This document shows positions 42,621 through 54,131 of a stretch of 64,000 nt of DNA, piece after piece (the stretch's first letter is position 1; every line of letters begins with the position of its first letter). The notes beneath the pieces are model-generated. The model saw only the letters and a program-made list of their open reading frames with translations. It did no database searches and was not told the origin of the DNA. The stretch comes from Malus domestica (lineage: Eukaryota > Streptophyta > Magnoliopsida > Rosales > Rosaceae), in assembly GCF_042453785.1 (NCBI RefSeq), contig NC_091675.1, positions 1,562,501 to 1,626,500 of the forward strand, in the 5' to 3' direction. Both the position numbers and the translations under genes were made by a program.

Positions 42621-42981
42621 TCGTTCTATTTAGGGGCAGAACCTTTTTGTTCTATCTTTTCCTTTTTTTTTTAATCTTGGTTGAAATGTAGCACAATCAT
42701 TCAAACTCTTTAATTTTTCATTTGATTAATTTTTACATAGTTGATGTTCAAATAAAATATAAACGATTGTAATTATCATGTAACATTGCAGAAGTAGTAG
42801 AAAAGCCAATGAGAAACCTCCCAAATTATTAACTTGCAAAGGTTTTTCTTCCACTTAAACTATTTAAATAGAAAATGAATTCAAATGTGGGGCCGACGAA
42901 GGAGATTATAAGTCCTACCGATCAAAAACTTTAAAATATAGGATACCTCGGAGCAAGCTAAAAAATTCCTGTTCTCTACAA

Positions 42982-45900
42982 CTACGAGTGCATGGCACTC
43001 AACACTTTGAGAGCAACAGCTTCTTGTTCCGCCAAAGATATTGAGTCAGCAATGAACCCTAATTTATCCTTACTTTCTTTTATCTCACCATCATCATCAT
43101 CACTGCCAAAATATATCTTTGACCTTTTGTGGGGTCGATTTGCGTATGCCTCTCCTTCTGAATCAGAAACATCCTCCTCCTTCTCGTATGTGTTTCCTCT
43201 CTTCCACTTCATCTTATTCTTCAAGCGTTTTTCACGACGGCGATTGTGGTATTGAGCCTTGTCATCCTTGTCCTCCTTCTTCAGACCTTCCCTGAGCTTC
43301 TTGTAATATTCGGTCTTCTTGTCTGCATAAAGAAAGAGACACATTTCAAGGCAACAATTTTTTCAGAAGAAGCAAGGTAAAACACCGTGTTTTTCCAATA
43401 GATGATGTTATTTGGGCACACGAAACTGATGCACTTATCGACACAATCTCTACTGCATACCTTGAATTTGATCAAGCGGAGCTCTGGCATTGTTGATATC
43501 AGCCAGCCTTGCTAGTGGCGGTAGTGAGTTGCCTTCGTCATCAAAGACAACTCTAGTTCCCACTGGTCTGTGGATATTGATCTTTAACTTCTTCTTCTTC
43601 TTCTTCGAAACCCGGGTTGACAATGTAGAAGGCGACCTATGAGGAACGGGATTATCATATATGAGCTCAAAGTTTGATGCATCCACAAATACTAAAGGTT
43701 GATGAAATTTTTAAGCGATCATTTGATAACCATTTCGTGACAATGGTAGCCCCTTTAAGCTAATAATCCGAGTTAAAACAAGTATAAAAACATAAAATGC
43801 AAGAAACTCACATAGTATGTTCGATTTTTCTTCCTTCCCAGTCTGCGGCATTTGCTGTATCATTTGTAAGAAAAGGATCTTTCTCCCTATCTTCTTCACT
43901 AGAATCACTGATATCAAGCTCCTCCTTAGGAAGCAGCTCAAATTTGTTAGTGTTACTCTGATTTTGCTGGGTTTGTTTTAGAATGCTGAACAGAAGCAAA
44001 GCAAAGATGGAAGATGAACCGAAATAGTTTTTTTTTTTCTTTTCTATTCTCTCTGCTGCAAAAGTATTGCAGAGGAATATTTTTGTACTACTCAGAAAAA
44101 TGAGCACTCACACTGCTTTACATTTAACTGATGGCCTTAGCTTTAGGACCACACTAAACACTACTTTTAATCTTAGTCACTCACCAACCTAATTACATGG
44201 ATCAAACACCACATGGCACTCATGGCCTTACATCATTTAACCTTACACTTGGCAGATATGCTCAAATGAATACACACATTAAAACTCATCTTATTTCTAA
44301 TACTTAATCAGCTAGAGACTTATAATTCAACACTCCCCTTTAAGTCTTGAGCTGATTTCACTCCTAGCATGTTCCTGAGATAATTAAACCGATCTTTAGG
44401 CAGAGGTTTTGTGAAGATATCAGCAAGTTGTTCATTAGTTGGACAGTACACCAGATCAATGATACCATCCTTCAGTGCATCCTTGATGAAATGGTATCTT
44501 CTGTTAATGTGTTTGGTCTTTTGATGAAACACAGAGTTCTTGGTGATTGCAATTGCTGAGGTGTTGTCACAGTGCACTGGAGTGGCTTCGGTTTGAAATT
44601 CACCAAAGTCTTCAAGCACAAATCTCAACCAAATGGCTTGAGTAGTTGCTTCTGAAGCACTAATGTACTCTGCTTCTGCAGTGGAAAGAGCAACGCAATT
44701 TTGCTTCACAGATGCCCAAGAGAATACTCCACTGCCAAAGGAGAAAGCATAACCAGAAGTACTTTTACTGTCCTCAATTGATCCACTCCAGTCACTGTCA
44801 CAGAACCCAATTAACATTGAGTTCTTACCCTTCACATATTCCAGACCATAATCAAGTGTACCCTTAATGTATCTTAGCACTCTTTTAGCAGTTCCAACAT
44901 GCTTACTGGTAGGGCAGTGCATAAATCTGGCTAACAGACTGGATGCATACATAATATCAGGCCTGGTTGCAGTGAGATATAAGAGACTTCCCACCAAACT
45001 TCTGTATAACTCTTCACTTGCAGCACCACTTCCATCATTCGTGGTTAACTTCTCAGTTGCAACTAATGGAGTAAGCACAGGTTTGCACTCTTTTAGACCA
45101 AATTTGTCTAACAAAGAGCTTGCATATTTCTTTTGGTGGATGAAAATGCTTGAAGTGGTCTGAATTATTCCCATTCCAAGAAAATGATGTAGAAGGCCCA
45201 AATCAGTCATCTCATACTTTCGTTTCATGTCTTCCTTGAATTCTTCAAGCATTTGTTTGTTGCTCCCAGTATAAATTATGTCATCCACATAGATCGACAC
45301 AATCAAAATGCCTTTCTCTTCTGTCTTGATGTACAGTGTTGGTTCACTTAAGCTTCTTGTGAAACCACATTGTGAGAAATAGGTATCTATTTCTCCATAC
45401 CAGGCCCGTGGTGCCTGTTTTAGACCATACAAGGCTTTGTGAAGTTTGTATACCCTGTCTTCCTCCCCTTTAGCTACAAAACCATCAGGCTGCTCCACAT
45501 AAACCTCCTCCTCTAGAACACCATTCAGAAAAGCCGATTTGACATCAAGTTGATAGAGTTTCCAACACTTTTGTGCAGCCAATGCTATAAGAGTTCTGAT
45601 TGTATCTAAACGGGCAACAGGAGCAAAGGTCTCGTTGTAATCTATTCCTGGTTTCTGGGCATATCCCTTTGCAACAAGCCTTGCCTTGTTCTTTTGCACA
45701 GTTCCATCCAAGTTGAGCTTGGTTTTAAACACCCATTTTACTCCAATTATAGGCTTGTTACTTGGCCTGTCCACTAACTCCCAGGTTGCATTCTTTTCAA
45801 TCATTGAAAGCTCATCCTTCATGGCATTCATCCAAGATTCATCCTTACTTGCATCTTCATATCTCTCTGGTTCCATAATGCACAGATTACATTTAGCAAG

Positions 45901-48900
45901 TACATCATCCAGCCTTCTCCATTTTAATGGAGTATGATCAATCACTTGTGAATCTCTTGTACTTTCACATGATCTACTAGAGGATTCAGTAGATTGGACT
46001 TGAGGAGTAACCGGTGCATTATCAGTATCACTTGTTATTTCTGTCAAACTTCTAGATGGCAAAGTATTAGAGGCTGGGGTCTCAACCTCTGTGAATGCAC
46101 TGCTTGGTGACTCACCAGACTGCCCTTCATAATTGAACATAGACACATGTTTCTCTGTGCTTTCCTGCCAATTCCAACTTGAATCTTCATCAAACACAAC
46201 GTCTCTTGACAGTATTACCCTTTTAGAAAGTGGATCAAAGACCCTATAACCTTTCTCACACCTTGCATAGCCAATAAAAACTCCCTTTAGACTCTTAGCT
46301 TCTAATTTGTGCCTTAATTCAGCTGGGATATGAACATAACAAACTGAGCCAAAAATCTTCAAATGTGCAATACCCGGTTTCCTTCCACTGTAAGCTTCAA
46401 AGGGGGTTATGTTATCAAGAGACCTGGTAGGACATCGATTCAGAATGTACACAGCAGTATGCACAGCTTCTGCCCACATATAATAGGGCATTCCTTTATC
46501 GTGTAGCATAGACTTAGCCATTTCAACCACGGTTCTGTTTTTCCTTTCCACCACTCCATTTTGCTGTGGAGTGTATGCAAGAGAAAGTTGCCTTTGAATG
46601 CCTTCTGTATCACAGAACTGATTGAACTCAGTAGACAAGAACTCCCATCCTCTGTCACTCCTCAGACATTTCACCCTTAAACCAGTTTGTAACTCAGTCA
46701 TTGCTTTGAATTTCTTGAAACAGGAGAAGGCCTCAGATTTATATTTAAGAAAGTATACCCAGATCATTCGTGTTGCATCATCCACAAGCAGCATAAAGTA
46801 TTTGTTTCCTCCAGTGGATTCATTTCTCATTGGTCCACATAGATCAACATGGATCAATTCGAGTGAAGCACCAGCTCTTTGTGCTTGACCACTAGGGAAA
46901 CTTTCTCTGTGCTGTTTACCATATTGACAACCTTCACAGACTCTATCATTCTCTTCTAGATCTGGTAATCCATGAACCATATCTTTCCCCTTCAATTGTT
47001 TGATTCCACCAAAGTTCAGGTGGCCAAGTCTTCTGTGCCAAGTCCGGGCACAGTTAGCAAAACTGAGCTTCAACACAAGTTGCTTTTCAGGACTTAGAGA
47101 TAGGGGATAGCATCTGTTTCCTCTCATCTTCACACTGATAATTTGACATTCCAGAGAAGGGCCATCAAAGACAGTACACATACCTCCACCAAACACAAGA
47201 TAGTATCCGTGCTCATCCATTTGTCCTACACTAAGTAGATTCTCTTTCAAGCCAGGTAGGTACATGACTTCTCGAATGTATTTTCTTCCTCTGTTAGTCT
47301 CAATTTCCAGTGATCCAATTCCTGCCACATTAACTAATCCTCCTGTTGGCATTTGAACCTTCCCTGCAACATTTGTATTCACATCAACAAGAAGATCAAC
47401 ATTTCCTGTCATATGATTACTGCAGCCGCTATCTATGTACCAATCTCCATTAACCTTAGTCTCAGCAACTGCACAATTTGCATAAAACAAGTTCCCTGTT
47501 ACTTCCATTTGATTGGCACAGTTTGCCTTTTGAACAGACTTTCCAACAGTACATTCTTTTGCCCAGTGCCCAAATCTGTCACAGTTATAGCACTTAGATT
47601 TCCCCTTATACCTACATTCACCATAATGAAACTTTGAACACACCTTACATTGAGGTTTTACACTCTCTTGACCCATACCCTGTGAGGAAGTACTATTCTG
47701 TGCAACACTTGTGTATGATTTTTGCTGAAACTTTGGTTTTGACTCCCATTTCTTGCCCTTTTTATTCCAATTTCTCTGTGGTTTAAAGGTACTAGACTGA
47801 GCATAACTTCGATTCTGCCCTTTTGAACAAACAGTAAGAGAAGAAAATGCTCTCTCAGTTGCATCTGAGGAATGCAAATCAAACCTCTGCTCTTGACTCT
47901 TCAATATAGCTAATACCTCTTGCAGTTCAACAGATTCTAAACATTTAGTGTTTTCTATCACTAAGCATATAGGATCATATATCTTAGTGAGACTGATTAA
48001 CACCTTCTGAACTAATCTCTCATTTGACATAGTTTCACCAAACGTCTTCATTTGATTAATCAGATCATTTAAACGAGTAAGATACCCAGTCAAAGATTCA
48101 TCATCACGCATTCTAGTGTATTCAAATTCTCGTCTAAGATTTTGGAGTTTCACAGATCTTACCTGATCCCCACCGTGATATTCGCCATATAACAGATCCC
48201 ATGCCATTTTTGCTGAGTCTGCGTTTGCGATTCGAGGGAAAATCTGATCGGAGACTGCGCTTTGAATGATTCCGAGAGCTTTTGCATCTTTCATGAAGAT
48301 TGCAGCCATTTTCTCATCATCGTCAGCATCAACCTCTGTATGTTCATCAGTCTTAGCTTTCTTCTTCTTCGAATCAGGAACCGGAATCCCTTTTTCCACC
48401 AGATTCCACAGTCCATACGACTTGAAAATGGTAACCATTTTGATTCTCCAGAACTCGTAGTTCTCACCGGAGAAGATCGGGGTCCTCACTTCAGCACTCC
48501 CAGGTCCAGCCATCGTGAGCTTGTGTGAATCCAGAAACACGTAGTTCTTAGATCACAGATAAGCTCCGGCAAACTTCACCAAGTCCAGAGACGGTGACGT
48601 TTGAGCTCACAGAAACACGCCCAGATCTAATCGAAACAAGGCTCTGAGGCCATGTTAGTGTTACTCTGATTTTGCTGGGTTTGTTTTAGAATGCTGAACA
48701 GAAGCAAAGCAAAGATGGAAGATGAACCGAAATAGTTTTTTTTTTTTCTTTTCTATTCTCTCTGCTGCAAAAGTATTGCAGAGGAATATTTTTGTACTAC
48801 TCAGAAAAATGAGCACTCACACTGCTTTACATTTAACTGATGGCCTTAGCTTTAGGACCACACTAAACACTACTTTTAATCTTAGTCACTCACCAACCTA

Positions 48901-51494
48901 ATTACATGGATCAAACACCACATGGCACTCATGGCCTTACATCATTTAACCTTACACTTGGCAGATATGCTCAAATGAATACACACATTAAAACTCATCT
49001 TATTTCTAATACTTAATCAGCTAGAGACTTATAATTCAACAAAATTCATTGTCCTTGTCCAAATTTTCTGGTTCAACAATGGGAGATAGTTCGGACACTT
49101 TCTTAGAGGAGTTATTGATTTCGTTGTTTAGAAAACGCATTCTGGGTGGGAACGGTAGACCTATCGATTTGGAAAACTCATCAATTGGTAGTTCTTTAAC
49201 GTCGAAAATCTCTTTGTCCTTCTGTTTTTTAACAGACTTTACATATGTGATAACGGCCCTATTAGCCACACCACGTAGTAGATCTGGGTCCTGGACTATC
49301 TTAGATGCCAACAATTTAGACAGTGATTGCACAAGGTCCTTGTTAGGCTGAGAAATCAGTAAAACAGCTAATTAGTTTAGCGTAGTACACAAGCAATCGG
49401 AGATGGCGGGAACGATAATTAAAAAGATGTGAAATGAAAGAAAATATAACCACCTTTTTTTCCCGAATGGGTATTTTTGCTGCTTGTAGTTTATCAAGCA
49501 TTTTTTCTTCAGACGGCATCAGAAATAAAAGCGATCTCCCTACAGAATCGAAGCGAGCAGTTCGACCAACTCTGTGTATGTAAGATGCAACATCTTCTGG
49601 ACAATCCACCTACACATGAGAAAAAGTATCAGCACTTAACGACGCTGTGACGAAATGAGTAACGGATGATTCGGGTCGAGAGAAAATGAAAAGCTCAGGG
49701 GCTATATGATTAATAACAACAATCTTGGAGTAGCAAAAAACTCACCTGAACAACCCAGTCAACTGCCTGGTCGAAGTCAAGGCCTCTTGAAGCCACATCA
49801 GTCGAAAAAAGAACTATAGGATTCTTACTAAACTGTGAGACTGTTACCATTCTTTCCTCTTGCTTCCTCTTACCATGAATACGCTTCAAAGGTATTCCGG
49901 GTTGGAGTTTTGCAAATGCTTTGTATACAAATTCTACCTATTAAAACAAAAATTCGACAATCAAACTTGGTAAAAATATGGATCAGGCAACAGGTGTATT
50001 ACGTGAAAAAATGGAGGTGAAATATTCACCCCGATGATCAGGCACGACATTGGAATCTGAGACGCATTGAAATAAGTCAAAACAAGGTCGGCGTACCTGT
50101 TTTCTGGTTGATAGAAACACTAGAATCCTAGATTTTAAGTTACTTCTTATGAAGCCCCACAACATGTCTAACTTTCGGTGAAGAGGAACGATGATATATG
50201 TTTGCTGCAAATTAGTAGGAGTGGCTGTTACAGACTTCTCATGCACACTGACGAACTCTGGATCTTTCAAACAGAGAGTTGCAAGATCCTTAACATCTTT
50301 TGGATGAGTTGCTGAAAAGAGAAAAATTTGCCTATCCTTTGGTAGATCTTTAATGATTAACTCCACTGCGGGCTTAAAACTTGCATCACTGAGCATACGA
50401 TCTGCCTCATCAAGGACTAAAACCTGTTCCCTGGCCGAAAAAGTCCACCCAAATCAGCAGAAAAAATAGAAACGCAACTTATGTGACAAGGGTACACCGT
50501 TACTCTGGCATCCCGCACCAATGATACAACGTCAAGGTAACTTTGGACAATAGGATGCAAAGTGAGACCGATTTTAAGTTGCATGATGTTGAGTAAGACA
50601 CATTGAATTTCAGATGTTAAGTGAGACCGAAATCAAAATCATAACACTAATAGATGATAAAGTAAACCTGAAGCTGTGAACAGAAAAAATGTTCAGTCTC
50701 ATTCATGTGCTGAAGAAGCCGGCCAGGCGTGCAAACCAATATGTTGAGCTTATTTGCACGCTCCTTCTCTTCTTTGACTCCTTTTCGACCCCCAATTAGA
50801 AGACCAGCACTAAAATCATGGTGCCTCCCAACCGAATTCAACACAAGAAAAGTTTGAATGGCTAATTCCCTTGTTGGAGATAGTACGATAACGCCCACAC
50901 CATCGTCACGACACCATCTCTCTCTATACAATTTTTCCAAAAGCTGAAAAGGGAAAGGCAACGAAACTCACAACTTGAATATTTTTGTTTTCTTTTTCAC
51001 AGTTTCTAACGTGCCCAATTTTCAACGCCTTCCATATTTAGCTAGATTAGTTTAAACTTTATATTATGACATCACTTGCATAAACACACAAAAAAACCCT
51101 AAACCCTAAAAAACCTTACCGGTATAACGAAAGCTAGGGTCTTCCCGGATCCAGTCTTGGAGGCACCGCGAACATCTCTGCCGCATAGGGCATGGGGCAA
51201 AGCGGCCCTCTGAATATCGGTCATTACAATGTACTTGGATTGGCGTAAGGCGTCCTTAGTCTTCTTGGAGATGGGCAACTGCTCGAACCTAGTGGCGCCG
51301 GCGTACCGCGAAAAGAGGGTGGGGTTGCCCACGCGACCGAGAGGGGCGTCTGAGGGCAAATCGGGAAGAGACATGGGGTTAGAGCCGCGTTCGGGTTGCT
51401 GGGATTCGATCCACGATTTCAGAAGCTCAATTTCTTGGAGTTCCTCCGAGAGTTTCTTTTTGATGCGATATTTCTTTGATTTGAGTTTTCTCAT
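42982..51494 (-). CDS. RH32: DEAD-box ATP-dependent RNA helicase 32, coding exon 6 interrupted by a Copia element
   Basis: Exons on minus: 51494-51120, 50943-50668, 50423-50097, 49937-49746, 49609-49454, exon 6 split as 49347-49047 and 43944-43812, 43636-43461, 43322-42982 (stop TAG). Leaving out the retrotransposon and one 5-bp duplication gives 758 codons in phase, close to the 739 aa of Arabidopsis RH32 (DDX10/Dbp4 group; nucleolar 18S rRNA processing). Seen: Q-motif region [15 protein letters not shown], motif [10 protein letters not shown], Ia PTRELA, Ib [52 protein letters not shown] and [13 protein letters not shown]. The C-terminal extension is Lys- and acid-rich. With the insertion, translation would stop one residue after the junction (about 545 aa), keeping both RecA lobes but losing about 213 residues. 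Confidence 0.92.
43945..44332 (-). repeat. Copia 3' LTR
   Basis: Plus-strand sequence TGTTAGTGTTACTCTG to AATTCAACA. Preceded by the TSD AAATT. The gag-pol stop codon lies 13 bases inside it (44320-44322). Contains an 11-T run at 44028-44038. Confidence 0.95.
44320..48513 (-). CDS. Copia gag-pol polyprotein
   Basis: Uninterrupted frame of 1397 aa from the ATG at 48513 (MAGPGSAEV; the frame continues upstream without ATG) to a TAA at 44320. Domains in order: gag with [13 protein letters not shown] near the N-terminus (UBN2-type); a zinc knuckle [14 protein letters not shown] at about 315-328; protease active site [10 protein letters not shown]; pre-integrase [16 protein letters not shown]; integrase core with [16 protein letters not shown] and [13 protein letters not shown]; reverse transcriptase (RVT_2) with the catalytic YVDDIIYTG; and RNase H with [16 protein letters not shown] and HCDNTSAI. 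No stop or frameshift is present, and catalytic motifs appear intact, so the copy is potentially autonomous. Transcription cannot be judged from sequence. Confidence 0.95.
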   Translation of the reverse strand: MAGPGSAEVRTPIFSGENYEFWRIKMVTIFKSYGLWNLVEKGIPVPDSKKKKAKTDEHTEVDADDDEKMAAIFMKDAKALGIIQSAVSDQIFPRIANADSAKMAWDLLYGEYHGGDQVRSVKLQNLRREFEYTRMRDDESLTGYLTRLNDLINQMKTFGETMSNERLVQKVLISLTKIYDPICLVIENTKCLESVELQEVLAILKSQEQRFDLHSSDATERAFSSLTVCSKGQNRSYAQSSTFKPQRNWNKKGKKWESKPKFQQKSYTSVAQNSTSSQGMGQESVKPQCKVCSKFHYGECRYKGKSKCYNCDRFGHWAKECTVGKSVQKANCANQMEVTGNLFYANCAVAETKVNGDWYIDSGCSNHMTGNVDLLVDVNTNVAGKVQMPTGGLVNVAGIGSLEIETNRGRKYIREVMYLPGLKENLLSVGQMDEHGYYLVFGGGMCTVFDGPSLECQIISVKMRGNRCYPLSLSPEKQLVLKLSFANCARTWHRRLGHLNFGGIKQLKGKDMVHGLPDLEENDRVCEGCQYGKQHRESFPSGQAQRAGASLELIHVDLCGPMRNESTGGNKYFMLLVDDATRMIWVYFLKYKSEAFSCFKKFKAMTELQTGLRVKCLRSDRGWEFLSTEFNQFCDTEGIQRQLSLAYTPQQNGVVERKNRTVVEMAKSMLHDKGMPYYMWAEAVHTAVYILNRCPTRSLDNITPFEAYSGRKPGIAHLKIFGSVCYVHIPAELRHKLEAKSLKGVFIGYARCEKGYRVFDPLSKRVILSRDVVFDEDSSWNWQESTEKHVSMFNYEGQSGESPSSAFTEVETPASNTLPSRSLTEITSDTDNAPVTPQVQSTESSSRSCESTRDSQVIDHTPLKWRRLDDVLAKCNLCIMEPERYEDASKDESWMNAMKDELSMIEKNATWELVDRPSNKPIIGVKWVFKTKLNLDGTVQKNKARLVAKGYAQKPGIDYNETFAPVARLDTIRTLIALAAQKCWKLYQLDVKSAFLNGVLEEEVYVEQPDGFVAKGEEDRVYKLHKALYGLKQAPRAWYGEIDTYFSQCGFTRSLSEPTLYIKTEEKGILIVSIYVDDIIYTGSNKQMLEEFKEDMKRKYEMTDLGLLHHFLGMGIIQTTSSIFIHQKKYASSLLDKFGLKECKPVLTPLVATEKLTTNDGSGAASEELYRSLVGSLLYLTATRPDIMYASSLLARFMHCPTSKHVGTAKRVLRYIKGTLDYGLEYVKGKNSMLIGFCDSDWSGSIEDSKSTSGYAFSFGSGVFSWASVKQNCVALSTAEAEYISASEATTQAIWLRFVLEDFGEFQTEATPVHCDNTSAIAITKNSVFHQKTKHINRRYHFIKDALKDGIIDLVYCPTNEQLADIFTKPLPKDRFNYLRNMLGVKSAQDLKGSVEL
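44333..44341 (-). promoter_or_regulatory. Polypurine tract of the Copia element
   Basis: On minus, AAAGGGGAG directly precedes the 3' LTR start TGTTGAATT. It is the expected primer for plus-strand DNA synthesis and overlaps the last codons of gag-pol. Confidence 0.75.
48640..48652 (-). promoter_or_regulatory. Primer-binding site of the Copia element
   Basis: On minus, TGGCCTCAGAGCC immediately follows the 5' LTR. It resembles the initiator-Met tRNA site TGGTATCAGAGCC with two differences (CC for TA). A tRNA-Met primer is inferred. Confidence 0.6.
48653..49041 (-). repeat. Copia 5' LTR
   Basis: Same sequence as 43945-44332 apart from a 12-T instead of 11-T run (48736-48747). Followed by the TSD copy AAATT at 49042-49046 and helicase exon 6 sequence. 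Confidence 0.95.
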
Positions 51495-53010
51495 TGTGGT
51501 TTTGGTTGTGTTTCAACTTTGGACTGTGGATGGATGAGGAGAGACAGGTTCTAGAGAGAGAGGGGCAAGGTCTTGGAGAGAGAAGGTGAAGGTAGAGATT
51601 AGGGTTTATGTTTGGTGAAGGTAAAAAGTAGGGTTTATGCTTGGGTTAAACGGCTAAGTTATTGGTTTGGGAAAGGAAATTAACTTAACGTGTTTATGAC
51701 GGAATAATGGTAACGTTTCAATTGCATCCCTAAATTATAATTATACATAACAATTAGTTCAAATTAGAATATCTTGCTGATTTAAAAAATTAATAATAAT
51801 ATACTGACCTTTTTTTATATAAAATCTACAATATGAGTAACAAATGTGCGAGGAAATTCGACTTTTTACAAGAAGCGAACACCTTAGATATGCATCCCAA
51901 AATTGCAAAAATTGAATCTATATAGACTTCTAGAGAAGAACGTCACTTGAATTATAGAGACGACAATCATTATCTGCTGGCCTTGAACTCTTGCAGTTCA
52001 GAAACTTCCATGCGAGTTTTATTATTTGGTTAACAAAATGAAGGAGATCGCATGGAGTCTCATAAGTGTGATATATAAGTCAATTATTAACAATAATTTT
52101 GTTGGGGGTGATGACGACCAACCTTTCAAACTTGATGCCGATATGATCATGTCACTTCTTTCCGACATTTGAAAAGTACTGGTTTAATTCGATACTTCCA
52201 CCTTGGACGGTTCTGAATGAACCTACTCCATGAAAAGCAACGATTCTATATCCATGTCATTATGCATGTCTTTAACTTAAGGATTCTACATATTCGATCC
52301 AATTTAGCACATGTATTGTTTGTTTTAATTTTTTTTTTAATATAAACAATACTCCACTCTAAATTTAATCTCAACTTCGCTCAGAAAGAATTATATATAA
52401 CGGAAAGAGGGATTCGAGTTTCGGTGTCGAGAGAAGAGTCCATTATTTTAGCAAATTTGGCTAATTCAAATACGTGTTATTAAATAAAGGTTTATAAAAT
52501 TATTATGATAATGATATATAGTCTCTTGATTCTCTTCATTTATCCTTGACTGTCTTCATTTATCCGAGCCTAAGCATTTAGCTTTTCTGCATTTTTATGT
52601 GTTTCGCTTAATCTAATCGGTCTTCAAAGGTTATACTAATTAAATGACGTGGCATGTTTTAAGTTGTTAGATTATTATAATGGACTATATAAATAAAAAA
52701 AGCAGAAAAGCTATAATTAATGTAGAGACTCATAATCCTTCATTCATTGAGACAAACGAAGTGGCCTTTTTTTCTTTTTCTCAGGACATTTAAAGGAGCT
52801 GAAAGGAAAATACAATGACTTTTGGAAAACTAAAGGAAAAACGCAACATTTTAGCTAATCACATTTGACTCTTGTTGTCCTGTGTAAATATATATATGTA
52901 TATATATATATATATATATTGCTACTTGGACGGTTCTGCATTTTCTTTTATGTTGAAACTTAAAAATCTTTATTTCCATCTATGAACTGATCGATCTGGC
53001 TTTCTCTCCT
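51495..53010. other. Promoter side of RH32 and spacer
   Basis: 51495-51640 is the likely 5' UTR of RH32, with GAGAGA stretches on the plus strand. The rest is AT-rich, with a (TA)n microsatellite at about 52889-52919. The part next to 53011 would be the 3' UTR of the RADIALIS-like gene. No other gene seen. Confidence 0.5.
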
Positions 53011-53735
53011 TCATTGAATTCTCAGACTCTTCATCCTGCATGAGAACAACAATTAACATCATCTGTGGTAAGGGCAAATTAAAGCATGAAAAATTCATCC
53101 CATTGAATATATAAAAAGGCTTGTCCAGCTTGGGGTCATGTTATATCACATGTTTTATTCATTAAATTTTACTCTAAAAATCCTCGTTGGTCTGTATTAT
53201 AACAGATGAGTTTGTTAAGTCACGTTTGGTGATTCATGTTTATACATTTTCTTAGAAATTGAAAATAATGAATGTAGAATAGAATGAGTAAATTGTTTTA
53301 TCATTTCTTAATGCAACGATATGTGAATGAATGGAGTTATGTACCACATATATGTGAAAGGCTCAAACAATCATGTTTTATGGGTAAATATTCTTGAAAG
53401 TTTTTAAAAGCATTTTCCTTTGTATAAATGAATGCAGTTCAAGAAATTAAAAACATTCTATTGAATTACCTGTCTTCTTGATCAATATCCCTGGAATAGG
53501 GCTTAGTGCTTCCTCCACCAGATCTTCTATAATTAGGCAAAGGCACCTCACCAGCCTCAATCTTGCTCACATCTTCCACAAGCATCTGATAGTGCCTCTT
53601 CACTTCCTCCACTGATTTCCCACCCACAGCCCTCGCCAGATTGTGCCACCTGTCCGGTGTGTCCTTGTCGTAAACCGCCAGAGCATTCTCAAACAGCTTG
53701 TTTTGCCTTGCCGTCCACGATCCTGACGACGCCAT
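53011..53735 (-). CDS. RADIALIS-like single-MYB (SANT) protein
   Basis: Two exons (53735-53470 and 53035-53011) join through GT-AG to 96 aa, typical for the RAD/RL family (about 80-100 aa). The single SANT/MYB repeat spans about 5-58: [61 protein letters not shown] follows, a family signature. The tiny last exon adds MKSLRIQ and stop, like the MRNLKLQ-type ends of other RL proteins. These small nuclear proteins lack an activation domain. Antirrhinum RADIALIS competes with DRIF-type MYB partners to control cell expansion and floral asymmetry; the role of this copy is unknown. The 5' region holds a GA run (53884-53905). Confidence 0.92.
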
Positions 53736-53930
53736 TGATCGATGGAAACCGAGCTTCGCTAGCTACAACAGATAGAATGCTTGTTGGGAGGGGGCTGAAA
53801 ATGCCAAATGGAAGTAGGCTTTATAATTATGTTGAGCAAAGAGAACGGCAGTGTTAGCTCCTTATATACTACTGGAGGCAGGAGAGAGAGAGAGAGAGAG
53901 AGAGATGGGTGTGTGTAAAGAGAGGGAAAA

Positions 53931-54131
53931 GGATCATCGCCGGATCATTTTTCTTAGATCTCGGGAGATTCTGTAATCATAACCGTTCATCGTACATTGT
54001 GCGATAAAAAATTATTTAAAATTTAAAATTAAATATAAATAATACCTAACGAAAATTGACTTCACAATATACGATGAACGATTATAATCACGAGATTCCA
54101 AGATCTCCAGTAAAAGGATCCGACGAGGATC
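53931..54131. mobile_element. Second copy of the GAGGATCC-type MITE
   Basis: Ends GGATCATCGCCGGATCATTT and, reversed, GATCCTCGTCGGATCC are inverted. The arms AACCGTTCATCGTACATTGTGCG and, reversed, ATCGTTCATCGTATATTGTG are also inverted (quoted here by their first 20 bases or fewer: AACCGTTCATCGTACATTG and ATCGTTCATCGTATATTG). The core ATTATTTAAAATTTAAAATT matches the copy at 42412-42620. Sits 0.2 kb upstream of the RADIALIS-like start codon, next to a GA repeat that hides any target duplication. Confidence 0.6.

Larger units (their letters stand above)
43945..49041 (-). mobile_element. Young, structurally intact Ty1/Copia retrotransposon, 5.1 kb
   Basis: LTRs of 388 and 389 bases bound one full-length gag-pol frame. 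The element starts and ends TG...CA (read on minus TGTTGAATTATAAG...ACACTAACA) and is flanked by AAATT at 43940-43944 and 49042-49046. A primer-binding-like TGGCCTCAGAGCC follows the 5' LTR (48640-48652), and a purine tract AAAGGGGAG precedes the 3' LTR (44333-44341). The order protease, integrase, reverse transcriptase, RNase H in the polyprotein defines Copia. By eye the LTRs differ only by 11 against 12 T in one run, so insertion is very recent. Confidence 0.95.

Noticed and set aside
43637-43700. RH32 exon 7 starting at an earlier TTTAG acceptor near 43697
   Set aside because: That acceptor breaks the reading phase. The CATAG acceptor at 43637 joins AT|G in frame and fits the expected protein.
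43945-49041. The two Copia LTRs as independent solo LTRs or a segmental duplication
   Set aside because: PBS, gag-pol, PPT and a shared 5-bp TSD show one complete element.
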